Assembly: GCA_018266395.1 (NCBI GenBank)
Contig: JAFEAM010000035.1
Location: 1 to 64,000, forward strand
Length of the DNA stretch: 64,000 nucleotides
From: Bacteroidota bacterium
GTDB taxonomy: Bacteria; Bacteroidota; Bacteroidia; Cytophagales; Cyclobacteriaceae
Reading direction: 5' to 3'
Shown here: positions 29,628 through 37,672 of the stretch, piece by piece
Numbering within the stretch: the stretch's first letter is position 1
How the letters are laid out: each line of letters begins with the position of its first letter
Notes under the pieces: model-generated
Database searches by the model: none
Told to the model about the DNA's origin: nothing
The model's input: only the letters and a program-made list of their open reading frames with translations
Position numbers and translations under genes: made by a program

Positions 29628-30479
29628 TCAGATCGGCTTGGAAAATGGCCGGTGCAGGTCTTCCACAAATGTATTTCGAGCAACGTCGAATACCATGAAG
29701 TGCTCCACATACTGGTAGTCAGCATACTGAAAGTCGGTGTTGATCAGGACACCGGTTATGATGAAGATGTACCGGATATGCGCAAGCTTCACTTTCGAGA
29801 CATAGGACATAATTTGTTCCTCTGCCTCTGCAGACATTATCCTTGTAAAAGCCAATGATGGAAGTGCTGCTTTTTTTATTTCATCGCCATGGCGAAGAGC
29901 AATAGCTCCAATTTTGTCTTCCTGGTAGTCTTCTTCTGTGATTTCACCCGTTAAGGATCCACCAGCCAGACTATTAATGGCACCTATAAGTGCACCGCAG
30001 CAACTGCTTGCCTCTTCCTGTCCATGGCGCAATACCGTTCCCCAGCCCTTTTGCGCGGAAATGCCGATGTGCGGCTCCACCAGCAAGATCATAGCACCTT
30101 CTTCAGGAATGTGGTGGGCAAACGCCTCAAGCCCGGATATGCCGGTGAAGGGAAGACCGGCCAATCCTCCCAGGTGAAACGGCCCCTTGATTTCAGGGTG
30201 CGCGTGGAAGTCCTTGGTATATATAATGTCATCAACACAGGTCGAAGTGCCCAGGAGCATACTTGCAGGTTGAACGCCATACTTCTTGCCGACATACCTG
30301 ATCATGGTATCAGCAAAGACCGACATCCGCATCGCCCCGGGAAATTCGGCCAGTATCTTCTCTTCTATCTCCTTTGGTGGAGCCGGCAGAATCCATTCTT
30401 CACCTTTAACCGGAAGTTGTTCCTGGGAGCGGGTACATGATAGACCAATGCTGCAAAGAATGATTACGCAGAACTTCAT
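29628..30479 (-). CDS. LCIB-type carbonic anhydrase-like lipoprotein
   Basis: A 283-residue protein whose core resembles the LCIB/LCIC domain, a beta-carbonic-anhydrase-like fold first known from algal CO2-concentrating systems. In support I see GTSTCVDD (Cys81, Asp83), FHLGGLAGLPFTG, GLEAFAHHIPEEG, EPHIGIS (His137) and SSCCGAL (Cys160/161), which gives the Cys-His-Cys zinc set plus the Asp of the Cys-x-Asp pair. The leader MKFCVIILCSIGLSC predicts a lipoprotein. I start at ATG 30479; a TTG eight codons earlier is in frame. It is convergent with korB and follows the nifJ operon on the same strand with its own promoter. The family call is from memory of the motifs. Confidence 0.7.
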   Translation of the reverse strand: MKFCVIILCSIGLSCTRSQEQLPVKGEEWILPAPPKEIEEKILAEFPGAMRMSVFADTMIRYVGKKYGVQPASMLLGTSTCVDDIIYTKDFHAHPEIKGPFHLGGLAGLPFTGISGLEAFAHHIPEEGAMILLVEPHIGISAQKGWGTVLRHGQEEASSCCGALIGAINSLAGGSLTGEITEEDYQEDKIGAIALRHGDEIKKAALPSLAFTRIMSAEAEEQIMSYVSKVKLAHIRYIFIITGVLINTDFQYADYQYVEHFMVFDVARNTFVEDLHRPFSKPI

Positions 30480-30549
30480 TTTGATGCTATACAATTTTTC
30501 CAATTTAGTCGAACAGAATTATCCACACCCAATACAATACAAGACAAAG

Positions 30550-30586
30550 CAAAATTATTGGTGTTACGGTTATTTGATTATAGTCA
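30550..30586 (-). promoter_or_regulatory. Promoter and CRP/FNR-like dyad of the LCIB-like gene
   Basis: On the minus strand TAATTTTG (30550-30557) is a perfect -7 element. No -33 TTTG is found at the right distance; in its place lies TGAC-TATA-ATCA (30575-30586), which fits TGAY-N4-RTCA. The dyad may substitute for the missing -33 contact. A DnaA-box-like TTATCCACA (30522-30530) also lies in this leader and is probably chance. Confidence 0.45.
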
Positions 30587-30621
30587 CCACTCGATTAATC
30601 AGTCATTGACAATCGCTGACC

Positions 30622-31689
30622 TCAGTCCTCAATCTGCTTCATCCTGAACTGATGTCTTTTTCTCACCGGATGGGTTTCCAGCATTTTCAGACTGATGGTA
30701 AGGAGATCGCCCATGTTCTGGGCGGCCTGGAAGGCCGAATCCCCGTAGAGCATGGATAGGCCCTCTCGCAACTGGGCCACATTTTCAGGAGTTGACAGTT
30801 CTTCCCTTCGCATCGCCGACAGCAAAGCTGCCAACTGGGTGCCGGCAGCCCTCGCCCGCACCAACAATCTTGTCCGTTCTTCCTTCTGATATTGAAGCTC
30901 CAATACCGGCGACATGGTTTTGAAGCCCAGGTTGATGATGGGGTTGTTCTGCTTGAAATACTGAGGCAGGTAGACTTTTACATTTCCCTCATAACAGAAC
31001 TGATCAAAGTCTATTGCCCTGAGGCGGAAATACATTTCGTCAAAGTCCGGTATCACCTCCACCACGAAATTATCATTACGCATGTCCCCCTGAAGCTGAA
31101 CCAGGCAGCGTTCATTAAATTTCACAAACTCCTTGGCGACCCTCAGCGGGTTATAATCGTTTCTGGGCAGGTAGTCCTTGACGAACGCATCACCCGGAAT
31201 TCCCTGTATATGTTCTTCGACCATGGTGTTTCCCTTGACCAGGTAGTAGATTTTGTTCGGAGAGAGAAGATGCTCTAGTTCCATGCCGTAGATCCGCGAC
31301 ATGTCGGCCTTCTTGATATAGAAGTAGTCGAACAGATCATTAAACTTGTTGACTATGCGGGCACGCACAGGATGTGTATTGGCGTAGAGGCAATAGTCCA
31401 CACGGTCAATGTACAAGTGCTCAACAGAGGCCACATCGCCGCCCACTTTGAGTTGCGCATAAACCTTCTTCAGGCAATCGTGAATATAATGCTGATCGGA
31501 GGGACTGTATATAAGAGTCTCCCACAACGTGTCGGCGCCCTTTTTGTCAAAAAGGGTCACCGAACTGTTGTAATGGATAAGGTCGTTGTAGGAGATGGGT
31601 ACGTCTGTCTCGCGGTTGTTGAGCTGAAGGTATCCGCGCAAGGCCTGACTTACCGGGTAAGAAGGTTTCTTAAACCGGATGTCTGCCAT
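30622..31689 (-). CDS. Uncharacterised protein with a kinase-like catalytic loop
   Basis: A 355-residue soluble protein that I do not recognise as a named family. Residues 198-208 (QLQGDMRNDNF) and 225-230 (AIDFDQ) are spaced and ordered like the catalytic loop (HGD....N) and metal-binding IDFD of aminoglycoside-phosphotransferase-like and HipA-like kinases, and VKGNTMVEEHIQG around 151-163 could be the region joining the lobes. It starts four bases after the flavodoxin stop, so it belongs to the nifJ operon. A regulatory or metabolite kinase role is inference only. Confidence 0.5.
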   Translation of the reverse strand: MADIRFKKPSYPVSQALRGYLQLNNRETDVPISYNDLIHYNSSVTLFDKKGADTLWETLIYSPSDQHYIHDCLKKVYAQLKVGGDVASVEHLYIDRVDYCLYANTHPVRARIVNKFNDLFDYFYIKKADMSRIYGMELEHLLSPNKIYYLVKGNTMVEEHIQGIPGDAFVKDYLPRNDYNPLRVAKEFVKFNERCLVQLQGDMRNDNFVVEVIPDFDEMYFRLRAIDFDQFCYEGNVKVYLPQYFKQNNPIINLGFKTMSPVLELQYQKEERTRLLVRARAAGTQLAALLSAMRREELSTPENVAQLREGLSMLYGDSAFQAAQNMGDLLTISLKMLETHPVRKRHQFRMKQIED

Positions 31690-31693
31690 GCTA

Positions 31694-32197
31694 CTAGGCG
31701 AACTCCTGCTTCAACTGGGCAACCCACTTTTCGACACGGCCCGCGGTCAAATCTTTCTGGTTGTCCTCGTCAATGGCGAGTCCAAGAAACTTACCGTTAA
31801 CAACGCCTTTGCTTGCGCTGAAGTTGTAGCCATCGGTTGGCCATGCCCCCACAAAGGTGGCTCCCTTGTGCTTGATCCTGTCATGAATGATACCGAGTGC
31901 ATCAAGGAACGTGTCAGGGTAGCCATCGGCATCACCGAGACCCAGGTAAGTCACCTTCTTTCCGGCGTAATCCACCTTTTCAATTTCGTCGATGAAGCTT
32001 TCCCAGTCTTCCTGCAGCTGGCCGATTTCCCAGGTAGGGCAAGCCAGAATTATGTTGGGGAAAGGCTGCATATCATCGGATGAGGCCGAATTCACATTGA
32101 AGGACTCTGCATCGGCTCCAAAAGCCTCCTGGATTTGATTTACAACGCGCTCCGTGTTGCCTTCAGTCGATCCAAAGAAAATTCCAATTTTTGCCAT
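31694..32197 (-). CDS. fldA: Flavodoxin
   Basis: A 167-residue long-chain flavodoxin, a small FMN protein that carries single low-potential electrons and can replace ferredoxin. The FMN phosphate loop GSTEGNTE is at residues 9-16, and the isoalloxazine loops are PTWEIGQLQEDW and GLGDADGYPDTF. It lies in the operon with nifJ, whose product reduces such carriers, and is the only dedicated soluble electron carrier in the window; no ferredoxin gene was found. It is therefore the best candidate donor for the NuoEFG-less complex I. Confidence 0.95.
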   Translation of the reverse strand: MAKIGIFFGSTEGNTERVVNQIQEAFGADAESFNVNSASSDDMQPFPNIILACPTWEIGQLQEDWESFIDEIEKVDYAGKKVTYLGLGDADGYPDTFLDALGIIHDRIKHKGATFVGAWPTDGYNFSASKGVVNGKFLGLAIDEDNQKDLTAGRVEKWVAQLKQEFA

Positions 32198-32251
32198 AGT
32201 AATATTTGTTTAGGACTTGTTATTAGTTGTTTAGCTTCATGTTCTCAGTTC

Positions 32252-33298
32252 TTAGTATTCATCATACCGGTTCTCAATCTCTCCCCTTTTCGGGTGGTAC
32301 TGCATAAACATCTCCGACTTCATCAGGATGTCCACGTACTGAGCCCGCTTATAAGCGAAAGGGTCAGCCAGTTTCTCCTTGGACAACTTACCCTGAAAAT
32401 CGTCGAGGGATGTATATCCCTTCTTCACCATCCAATGCTCCATCTCTTCCAACATGTGCTGAACGGCATGCACGCCCTTCTTGTAAACGGCACTCACCAC
32501 CTGAACTGCCCCGGCACCGGCCAACAACATCTTGATGACATCCTTGCCGGTCAAAATACCCGTGTTGCTGATGATGGTTCCTTTTACTTTCTGATGCAAC
32601 AATCCGGCATAACGAAGCGCAAGACGGTTGTCGTTCTCACTGCTGAAAATATACGGATAATGATGCTTTTCCTCCTCAATGTTGATGTCCGGCTGAAAGA
32701 GTCTGTTGAACAGCACGTAACCGTCCACCCCGATCTTGTCCATCCGGGAGATAAGGCGTAAAGGGTTGGTGTAGTAGGGACTTAACTTGACAAACAAGGG
32801 AAGACGAATCCCCGCTTTCACCAACTCCAGCGTCTTGATCTGCTTGTCTTCAATGGTCTCTGACTTCAGGTTGAAGTCAACATTGGTACTGTAGAAATTC
32901 AACTCCAGTCCGTCAATACCCGTATCCTCCATCTTCAACGCGTAGGTGAGCCAGGACTCATCGTTTACACAGTTAAGACTTCCAAAAAGCGGAATCTTAA
33001 GGCGGCTTTTTGCTTCCTTCAGCTGCCGAAGGTGTTCAGCAGGGCCCGCATGTTTCATCGAGGGGAAAAAGGAGGAATGCTCCGCATCCCAGTCGCTGTA
33101 CGTTTCCGTCATTTCATCCAACTGATGTGATTCCAGTTGAATCTGCTCTTCAAACAATGATTTGTAAACAATAGCCGCAGCGCCTGCCTCTTCCAGTTTC
33201 ACAAGATTTTCGATATCCGTGACAATGTTGCTGGAGCCAACCACTATCGGATTCCGCAGGGTCAGTCCGCCGTAATAGGTCGAAAGACTTACTTTCAT
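32252..33298 (-). CDS. Dihydroorotate-dehydrogenase-like FMN protein
   Basis: A 348-residue TIM-barrel flavoprotein of the dihydroorotate dehydrogenase / PreA superfamily (TYYGGLTLRNPIVVGSSN; GLELNFYSTN; LFVKLSPYY; GAGAVQVVSAVY). The family's members oxidise or reduce pyrimidines, but this neighbourhood offers no pyrimidine genes. It has a single obvious Cys, so it carries no iron-sulfur cluster of its own. The stop of nifJ is five bases upstream of its ATG (33298), so the two are tightly coupled. Close association with pyruvate:ferredoxin oxidoreductase suggests a redox role, not pyrimidine synthesis. Confidence 0.8.
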   Translation of the reverse strand: MKVSLSTYYGGLTLRNPIVVGSSNIVTDIENLVKLEEAGAAAIVYKSLFEEQIQLESHQLDEMTETYSDWDAEHSSFFPSMKHAGPAEHLRQLKEAKSRLKIPLFGSLNCVNDESWLTYALKMEDTGIDGLELNFYSTNVDFNLKSETIEDKQIKTLELVKAGIRLPLFVKLSPYYTNPLRLISRMDKIGVDGYVLFNRLFQPDINIEEEKHHYPYIFSSENDNRLALRYAGLLHQKVKGTIISNTGILTGKDVIKMLLAGAGAVQVVSAVYKKGVHAVQHMLEEMEHWMVKKGYTSLDDFQGKLSKEKLADPFAYKRAQYVDILMKSEMFMQYHPKRGEIENRYDEY

Positions 33299-33302
33299 CA
33301 CT

Positions 33303-36300
33303 TTATTCTTTAGGGGTTTCCGTCATTTGCCTGATATTCCTGAAGCGTTGCTCATTATCCTTCACCGCCAGTTCGGCCAGCCGTTTGGCCTCATTGGGAT
33401 TGGTAAGGTTAAGGGTCTTGTACCTGATCTCCTCCTCGATATAGTCGTCAAACTTCATGTCAACATTAACGCCGTCCCATGACCATGGATTCTGTTCCTG
33501 CTCTCTGAGATCAGGGTTGAATCGGTACATTGGCCAGTAGCCGCACTTGGCAGCCTTCTCAGACTGCTTCTTGGCCTGCTGCATGTTGTAGCCGTGCGCG
33601 ATACAGGGTGAGTAGGCAATGACGATGGACGGGCCGTTATGTTTTTCGGCTTCCACCATGGCCAATGCTGTCTTTTCACGATCCATTCCCATGTTCACCG
33701 AAGCTACATACGCGCTTCCATAAGTACTCATCATGAGGCCCAGATTTTTCTTGCCCAGCTTCTTGCCATCGGAGGCAAATTTTGCAACTGCTCCGCGAGG
33801 TGTGGACTTGGAAGCCTGGCCGCCTGTGTTGGAGTACACTTCCGTATCCAGCACAAGAATATTCACATTGCGGTTAGACGCCATCACGTGGTCAAGGCCG
33901 CCAAACCCGATATCATAGGCCCAGCCGTCTCCTCCGAAAATCCAAATACTCTTGTCTACAAAGTAATCCTGCAATTCTTTCACTTTCATAAGAATTGCCT
34001 TGTTGGCCTCTGAAGCCTTTTCAGCTGCGAGGAGTTTCTTCACCTCATCCGCATGCTGCTTGGCCTCATTGTCTGTCTTGTCAAACAGGGTAATGCTTTT
34101 CTGAAGTGCTGCTTTCAGACCTTCGCTGACTCCCGCAGCAATCAGGTTATCTATATTGGTTTTGAGCTGGCGCCGGTTGGCATCCACTGCCAGGCGCATA
34201 CCCATGCCGAATTCTGCATTGTCCTCAAAGAGTGAGTTTGCCCAGGCAGGGCCTTTGCCATTTTTATCCTTGGTATAAGGGACCAGCGGGAAGGTGCCGC
34301 CATAGATAGAAGTACAACCCGTTGCGTTGGCAATGATCATACGATCGCCAAAAAGTTGAGTAACCAGGTGAATATAAGGCACTTCACCGCAACCTGAACA
34401 GCTTGGAGGATACTCTATATAGGGCTCGGCAACGTAGGGCTCCTTTACAAACGGGAGCTTTTCAATCCATATGGCAGGGTTGCCTGGAACGCCGCGGTAT
34501 TCAAGACGTTTTGTGCCGGTAGGAATAGCACCGTTGACCGGCATGGCAGAAACTGGAATAGCATCTCCTTTCAACCGGAGAATTGGATCCATGATATGTT
34601 CTGCAAACCAACCTGAACCATCAGGAACTACCTTGGTGATTTCCGCATGTTTGTCTGTGTCCTCTACAGGAACAGAGATCACCGCCGCGGAGGCTGCGTC
34701 GATGGCTTTCCAGTTCATCTCCACAATCTCCTGTCCTTTCCTTGCAAACTGTTTCTCGACAAATTTCTTGATCAGGGTAATGGCCTCTTCTTCCGGAAGC
34801 ACACCGCTAACCTTGAAGAATGCCGTCTGCATTACTGAACTGATCCTGCCGCCGAGGCCCACACTCTTCGCGATCTTGGAGGCGTCTATTGCAAATACTT
34901 TGATCTTTTTCGAACGGATGGTATCCTGCATATCCTTCGTGAACAGCTTGAAGATGTTCTCAGGTTTCTGACTGGAGTTGATCAGGAAAGTTCCCCCCTC
35001 AGTGATGCCTTCAAGGATGTCGTATTGACCAATGTAGGAAGCCCGGTGCAGGGCCACGAAATCAACTTTGTTCAGCAGGTATTCCGATTGAATTCTTTCC
35101 TTGCCAAAGCGGAGATGGGAAATGGTCCAGCCGCCGGATTTATTGGAGTCATATTGGAAGTATCCCTGCACGTACAGATCTGTGCTGTCTCCAATAATCT
35201 TGATGGCGTTCTTGTTCGCACTGACGGTACCATCTGACCCGTATCCCCAGAACTTGCAGCGCACGATACCTTTTTGCTCGGTATCAATTTCCTCCGTTAC
35301 CGGAATAGATTTTTTCGTTACATCGTCATTAATGCCGACTGTAAAGCCATGCCAGCCATCTTTGGCAAGGTGTTCGTACACAGCCTTCACCATGCTGGGT
35401 GTAAATTCCTTTGAAGAAAGTCCATAACGACCTCCAATGATCCTAATGCCTGTCCGGCCGGCAGCAGCCAGCACGGTTACCACATCCTGGTAAAGAGGTT
35501 CACCTACTGAGCCCGGTTCTTTGGTCCTGTCCAGCACGGCAATCTTCTTCACTGTCTTGGGTATTTCCTTCAGAAAATCCTCTGTGGCAAAGGGGCGGAA
35601 GAGCCTGATTTTCAGGAGTCCAAGCTTTTGACCCTTCTTATTGAGATAATTGATAGCCTCTTCGATGGTCTCCGTTCCCGAACCCATGGCCACCAGTATC
35701 TGCTCGGCATCGGGGGCACCGATGTACTCATATAGTTTATACTGCCGGCCGGTCTTCTTGGCGAAGAGGTCCATGTATTTCTTGACAAACCCAGGGCATG
35801 CATCATAGAATTTGTTCACCGTTTCACGACCCTGGAAATACACGTCCGGGTTCTGGGCGCCAACTTTGCAAATGGGAGCTTCCGGTTTGAGCGCCATGGC
35901 CCTGAACTCTTCCACATATTTCATATCCACCATACTGAGCATCTCCTCGTAACTGATGGGGATAATTTTTTGGATGGAGTGTGATGTTCTGAATCCGTCA
36001 AAGAAATGAAGGAATGGGATTTTTGACTCCAGTGTGGCCAGGTGGGAAATGACCGCCATATCCTGCGCTTCCTGCACGTTGGAGGAGCAAAGCATGGCAA
36101 AACCCGTTCCCCGGGTAGCCATTACGTCGGAATGGTCTCCAAAAATGGATAGTGCCTGGCAGGCCAGCGACCGCGCTGAGACGTGAAAAACGGTCGGCTG
36201 CAACTCACCCGCAATCTTAAACATGTTAGGGATCATCAGCATGAGGCCCTGGGAGGCTGTGAACGTTGTTGACATTGCTCCGGCTGAAAGGGAGCCATGC

Positions 36301-36515
36301 ACCGCGCCCACCGCACCACCCTCCGACTGCATTTGGGTCACATCGACACGCTCTCCAAAGATATTTTTGCGACCTTCTGCCGCCCAACCGTCAGCACGCT
36401 CGCCCATGTCGGAAGAAGGAGTAATAGGATAGATAGCAGCTACTTCAGAAAAACCGTATGCCACATTTGCTACAGCCGTGTTGCCATCTGTATTGATAAA
36501 GTTCCTGGCTTTCAT
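33303..36515 (-). CDS. nifJ: Pyruvate:flavodoxin/ferredoxin oxidoreductase lacking the ferredoxin domain
   Basis: Single-chain pyruvate oxidoreductase, which converts pyruvate and CoA to acetyl-CoA, CO2 and two low-potential electrons. Domains I-IV (YPITPSSDMGE near the start) and the thiamine domain VI (GDGWAYDIGFGG) are intact, and the proximal [4Fe-4S] ligands are Cys706, Cys709, Cys734 and Cys971, with the same 25-residue step as in characterised enzymes. The domain with two further clusters, expected before SCSGCG, is missing: PTGTKRLEYRGVPGNP runs directly into a short linker of about 20 residues. The length is 1070 against the usual 1170-1200. First gene of the operon with the FMN protein, flavodoxin and kinase-like genes. 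Confidence 0.93.
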   Translation of the reverse strand: MKARNFINTDGNTAVANVAYGFSEVAAIYPITPSSDMGERADGWAAEGRKNIFGERVDVTQMQSEGGAVGAVHGSLSAGAMSTTFTASQGLMLMIPNMFKIAGELQPTVFHVSARSLACQALSIFGDHSDVMATRGTGFAMLCSSNVQEAQDMAVISHLATLESKIPFLHFFDGFRTSHSIQKIIPISYEEMLSMVDMKYVEEFRAMALKPEAPICKVGAQNPDVYFQGRETVNKFYDACPGFVKKYMDLFAKKTGRQYKLYEYIGAPDAEQILVAMGSGTETIEEAINYLNKKGQKLGLLKIRLFRPFATEDFLKEIPKTVKKIAVLDRTKEPGSVGEPLYQDVVTVLAAAGRTGIRIIGGRYGLSSKEFTPSMVKAVYEHLAKDGWHGFTVGINDDVTKKSIPVTEEIDTEQKGIVRCKFWGYGSDGTVSANKNAIKIIGDSTDLYVQGYFQYDSNKSGGWTISHLRFGKERIQSEYLLNKVDFVALHRASYIGQYDILEGITEGGTFLINSSQKPENIFKLFTKDMQDTIRSKKIKVFAIDASKIAKSVGLGGRISSVMQTAFFKVSGVLPEEEAITLIKKFVEKQFARKGQEIVEMNWKAIDAASAAVISVPVEDTDKHAEITKVVPDGSGWFAEHIMDPILRLKGDAIPVSAMPVNGAIPTGTKRLEYRGVPGNPAIWIEKLPFVKEPYVAEPYIEYPPSCSGCGEVPYIHLVTQLFGDRMIIANATGCTSIYGGTFPLVPYTKDKNGKGPAWANSLFEDNAEFGMGMRLAVDANRRQLKTNIDNLIAAGVSEGLKAALQKSITLFDKTDNEAKQHADEVKKLLAAEKASEANKAILMKVKELQDYFVDKSIWIFGGDGWAYDIGFGGLDHVMASNRNVNILVLDTEVYSNTGGQASKSTPRGAVAKFASDGKKLGKKNLGLMMSTYGSAYVASVNMGMDREKTALAMVEAEKHNGPSIVIAYSPCIAHGYNMQQAKKQSEKAAKCGYWPMYRFNPDLREQEQNPWSWDGVNVDMKFDDYIEEEIRYKTLNLTNPNEAKRLAELAVKDNEQRFRNIRQMTETPKE

Positions 36516-36586
36516 AAGGCTTGGATTAATGCATGAAAATAGGTTGCCCCCTACCCCTCCCTGCTAACGGCGGTCATGCCCATTCA

Positions 36587-36598
36587 TGATTTTGGTCA
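36587..36598. promoter_or_regulatory. CRP/FNR-like dyad between nifJ and the ABC transporter
   Basis: TGAT-TTTG-GTCA with symmetric outer bases (ATGAT..GTCAT). Its near edge is 71 bases from the nifJ ATG, almost the same spacing as the korA site, and 90 bases from the ABC-transporter ATG on the other side. It could serve either gene. Confidence 0.5.
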
Positions 36599-36688
36599 TG
36601 ACTGAAACTGTCGCAGGATAAAGCCATTTCGCAATCGTTATTTTACCTTGTTGAAGTAACCATCCTCTGCGTGGTCACTCTCAATATC

Positions 36689-37672
36689 ATGGACAATCCC
36701 ATTCCTGCAATCGAAATTTTGGGTCTAAAGAAAACCTATGGCGAACTGAGTGCGGTCAATGAAGTCCACTTGTCTGTGGGCCGCGGTGAAATCTTCGGTC
36801 TGCTGGGGCCTAATGGTGCGGGCAAGACCACGTTGTTGATGATGCTGGCCACGCTTCTGAAACCAACTTCCGGAGATGCCAGGGTAAACGGCTACAGCAT
36901 TATTTCCCAGCCTTCCCATGTCAGGCAGTCCATCGGTATGGTCTTTCAGGACCCAAGTTCGGATGAATTGCTGAGCGGCTACGAAAATTTGAAGCTTCAT
37001 GCGCTTATGTATGATGTTCAATGGAAATCTATCGACCACCGAATCAACAACGTCATGAGGTTAGTGGATCTTGAGCATCGTAAACATGACAAAGTTAAAA
37101 CCTATTCCGGGGGCATGAGACGCCGTATGGAGATCGCCAGGGGACTCCTTCACCAACCAGCCGTCTTGTTCCTGGATGAGCCCACCCTGGGTCTGGATCC
37201 TCAAACCAGAGAACATATTTGGAAGTACATTGAGTCGCTGGCGAGGGAGACCGGTATGACCATCGTACTTACGACACATTATATGGAAGAGGCGGAGAAG
37301 CTTTGCCAACGGGTGGCAATTATTGACTACGGCAAAATCATTGCCCTTGATACGACTCAGAATCTGAAGAATAGATTGGCCGGGGATGTGGTAACCCTCA
37401 GAGGAAAGTTATTGGAAATAGATGCACTTCGTGGGCTTCCATTCGTACGCAAAATTGAGCTACAGGACGGCCGCATACAAATCACCATAGAAAACGCCGG
37501 TAAAAACCTGAAATCATTGCTCCTGGCTGCAGGCGAAATCGAGGAAGTACAGGTGAGGTCGAGCGATCTCAATGATGTGTTCCTTCATTTTACCGGGAAG
37601 GAGATTCGCGAAACCGAGGGTGATACACTCGAGCATATCAGGGTCATGACAACCGCCAAGCAAAGCAGATGA
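36689..37672 (+). CDS. ABC transporter ATP-binding protein, DrrA-like
   Basis: Nucleotide-binding subunit (327 residues) of an ABC-2 exporter of the DrrA/antibiotic-resistance group. Walker A GPNGAGKTT, the signature YSGGMRRRMEIARGL and Walker B AVLFLDEPTLGLDP are intact, followed by the long C-terminal domain typical of DrrA. I prefer ATG 36689 (MDNPIPAIE) to the in-frame GTG at 36671. It overlaps the permease by ATGA. The exported compound is not evident. Confidence 0.92.
   Translation: MDNPIPAIEILGLKKTYGELSAVNEVHLSVGRGEIFGLLGPNGAGKTTLLMMLATLLKPTSGDARVNGYSIISQPSHVRQSIGMVFQDPSSDELLSGYENLKLHALMYDVQWKSIDHRINNVMRLVDLEHRKHDKVKTYSGGMRRRMEIARGLLHQPAVLFLDEPTLGLDPQTREHIWKYIESLARETGMTIVLTTHYMEEAEKLCQRVAIIDYGKIIALDTTQNLKNRLAGDVVTLRGKLLEIDALRGLPFVRKIELQDGRIQITIENAGKNLKSLLLAAGEIEEVQVRSSDLNDVFLHFTGKEIRETEGDTLEHIRVMTTAKQSR

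Noticed and set aside
29526..29858. Plus-strand gene with a TATTTTTG element upstream
   Set aside because: The frame is antisense to the end of the LCIB-like gene and looks unlike a protein; the -7-like octamer at 29562 is probably chance.
30522..30530. DnaA box TTATCCACA as part of an origin
   Set aside because: It is a single copy; about 0.5 perfect matches to this 9-mer are expected by chance in 64 kb counting both strands, and no cluster surrounds it.
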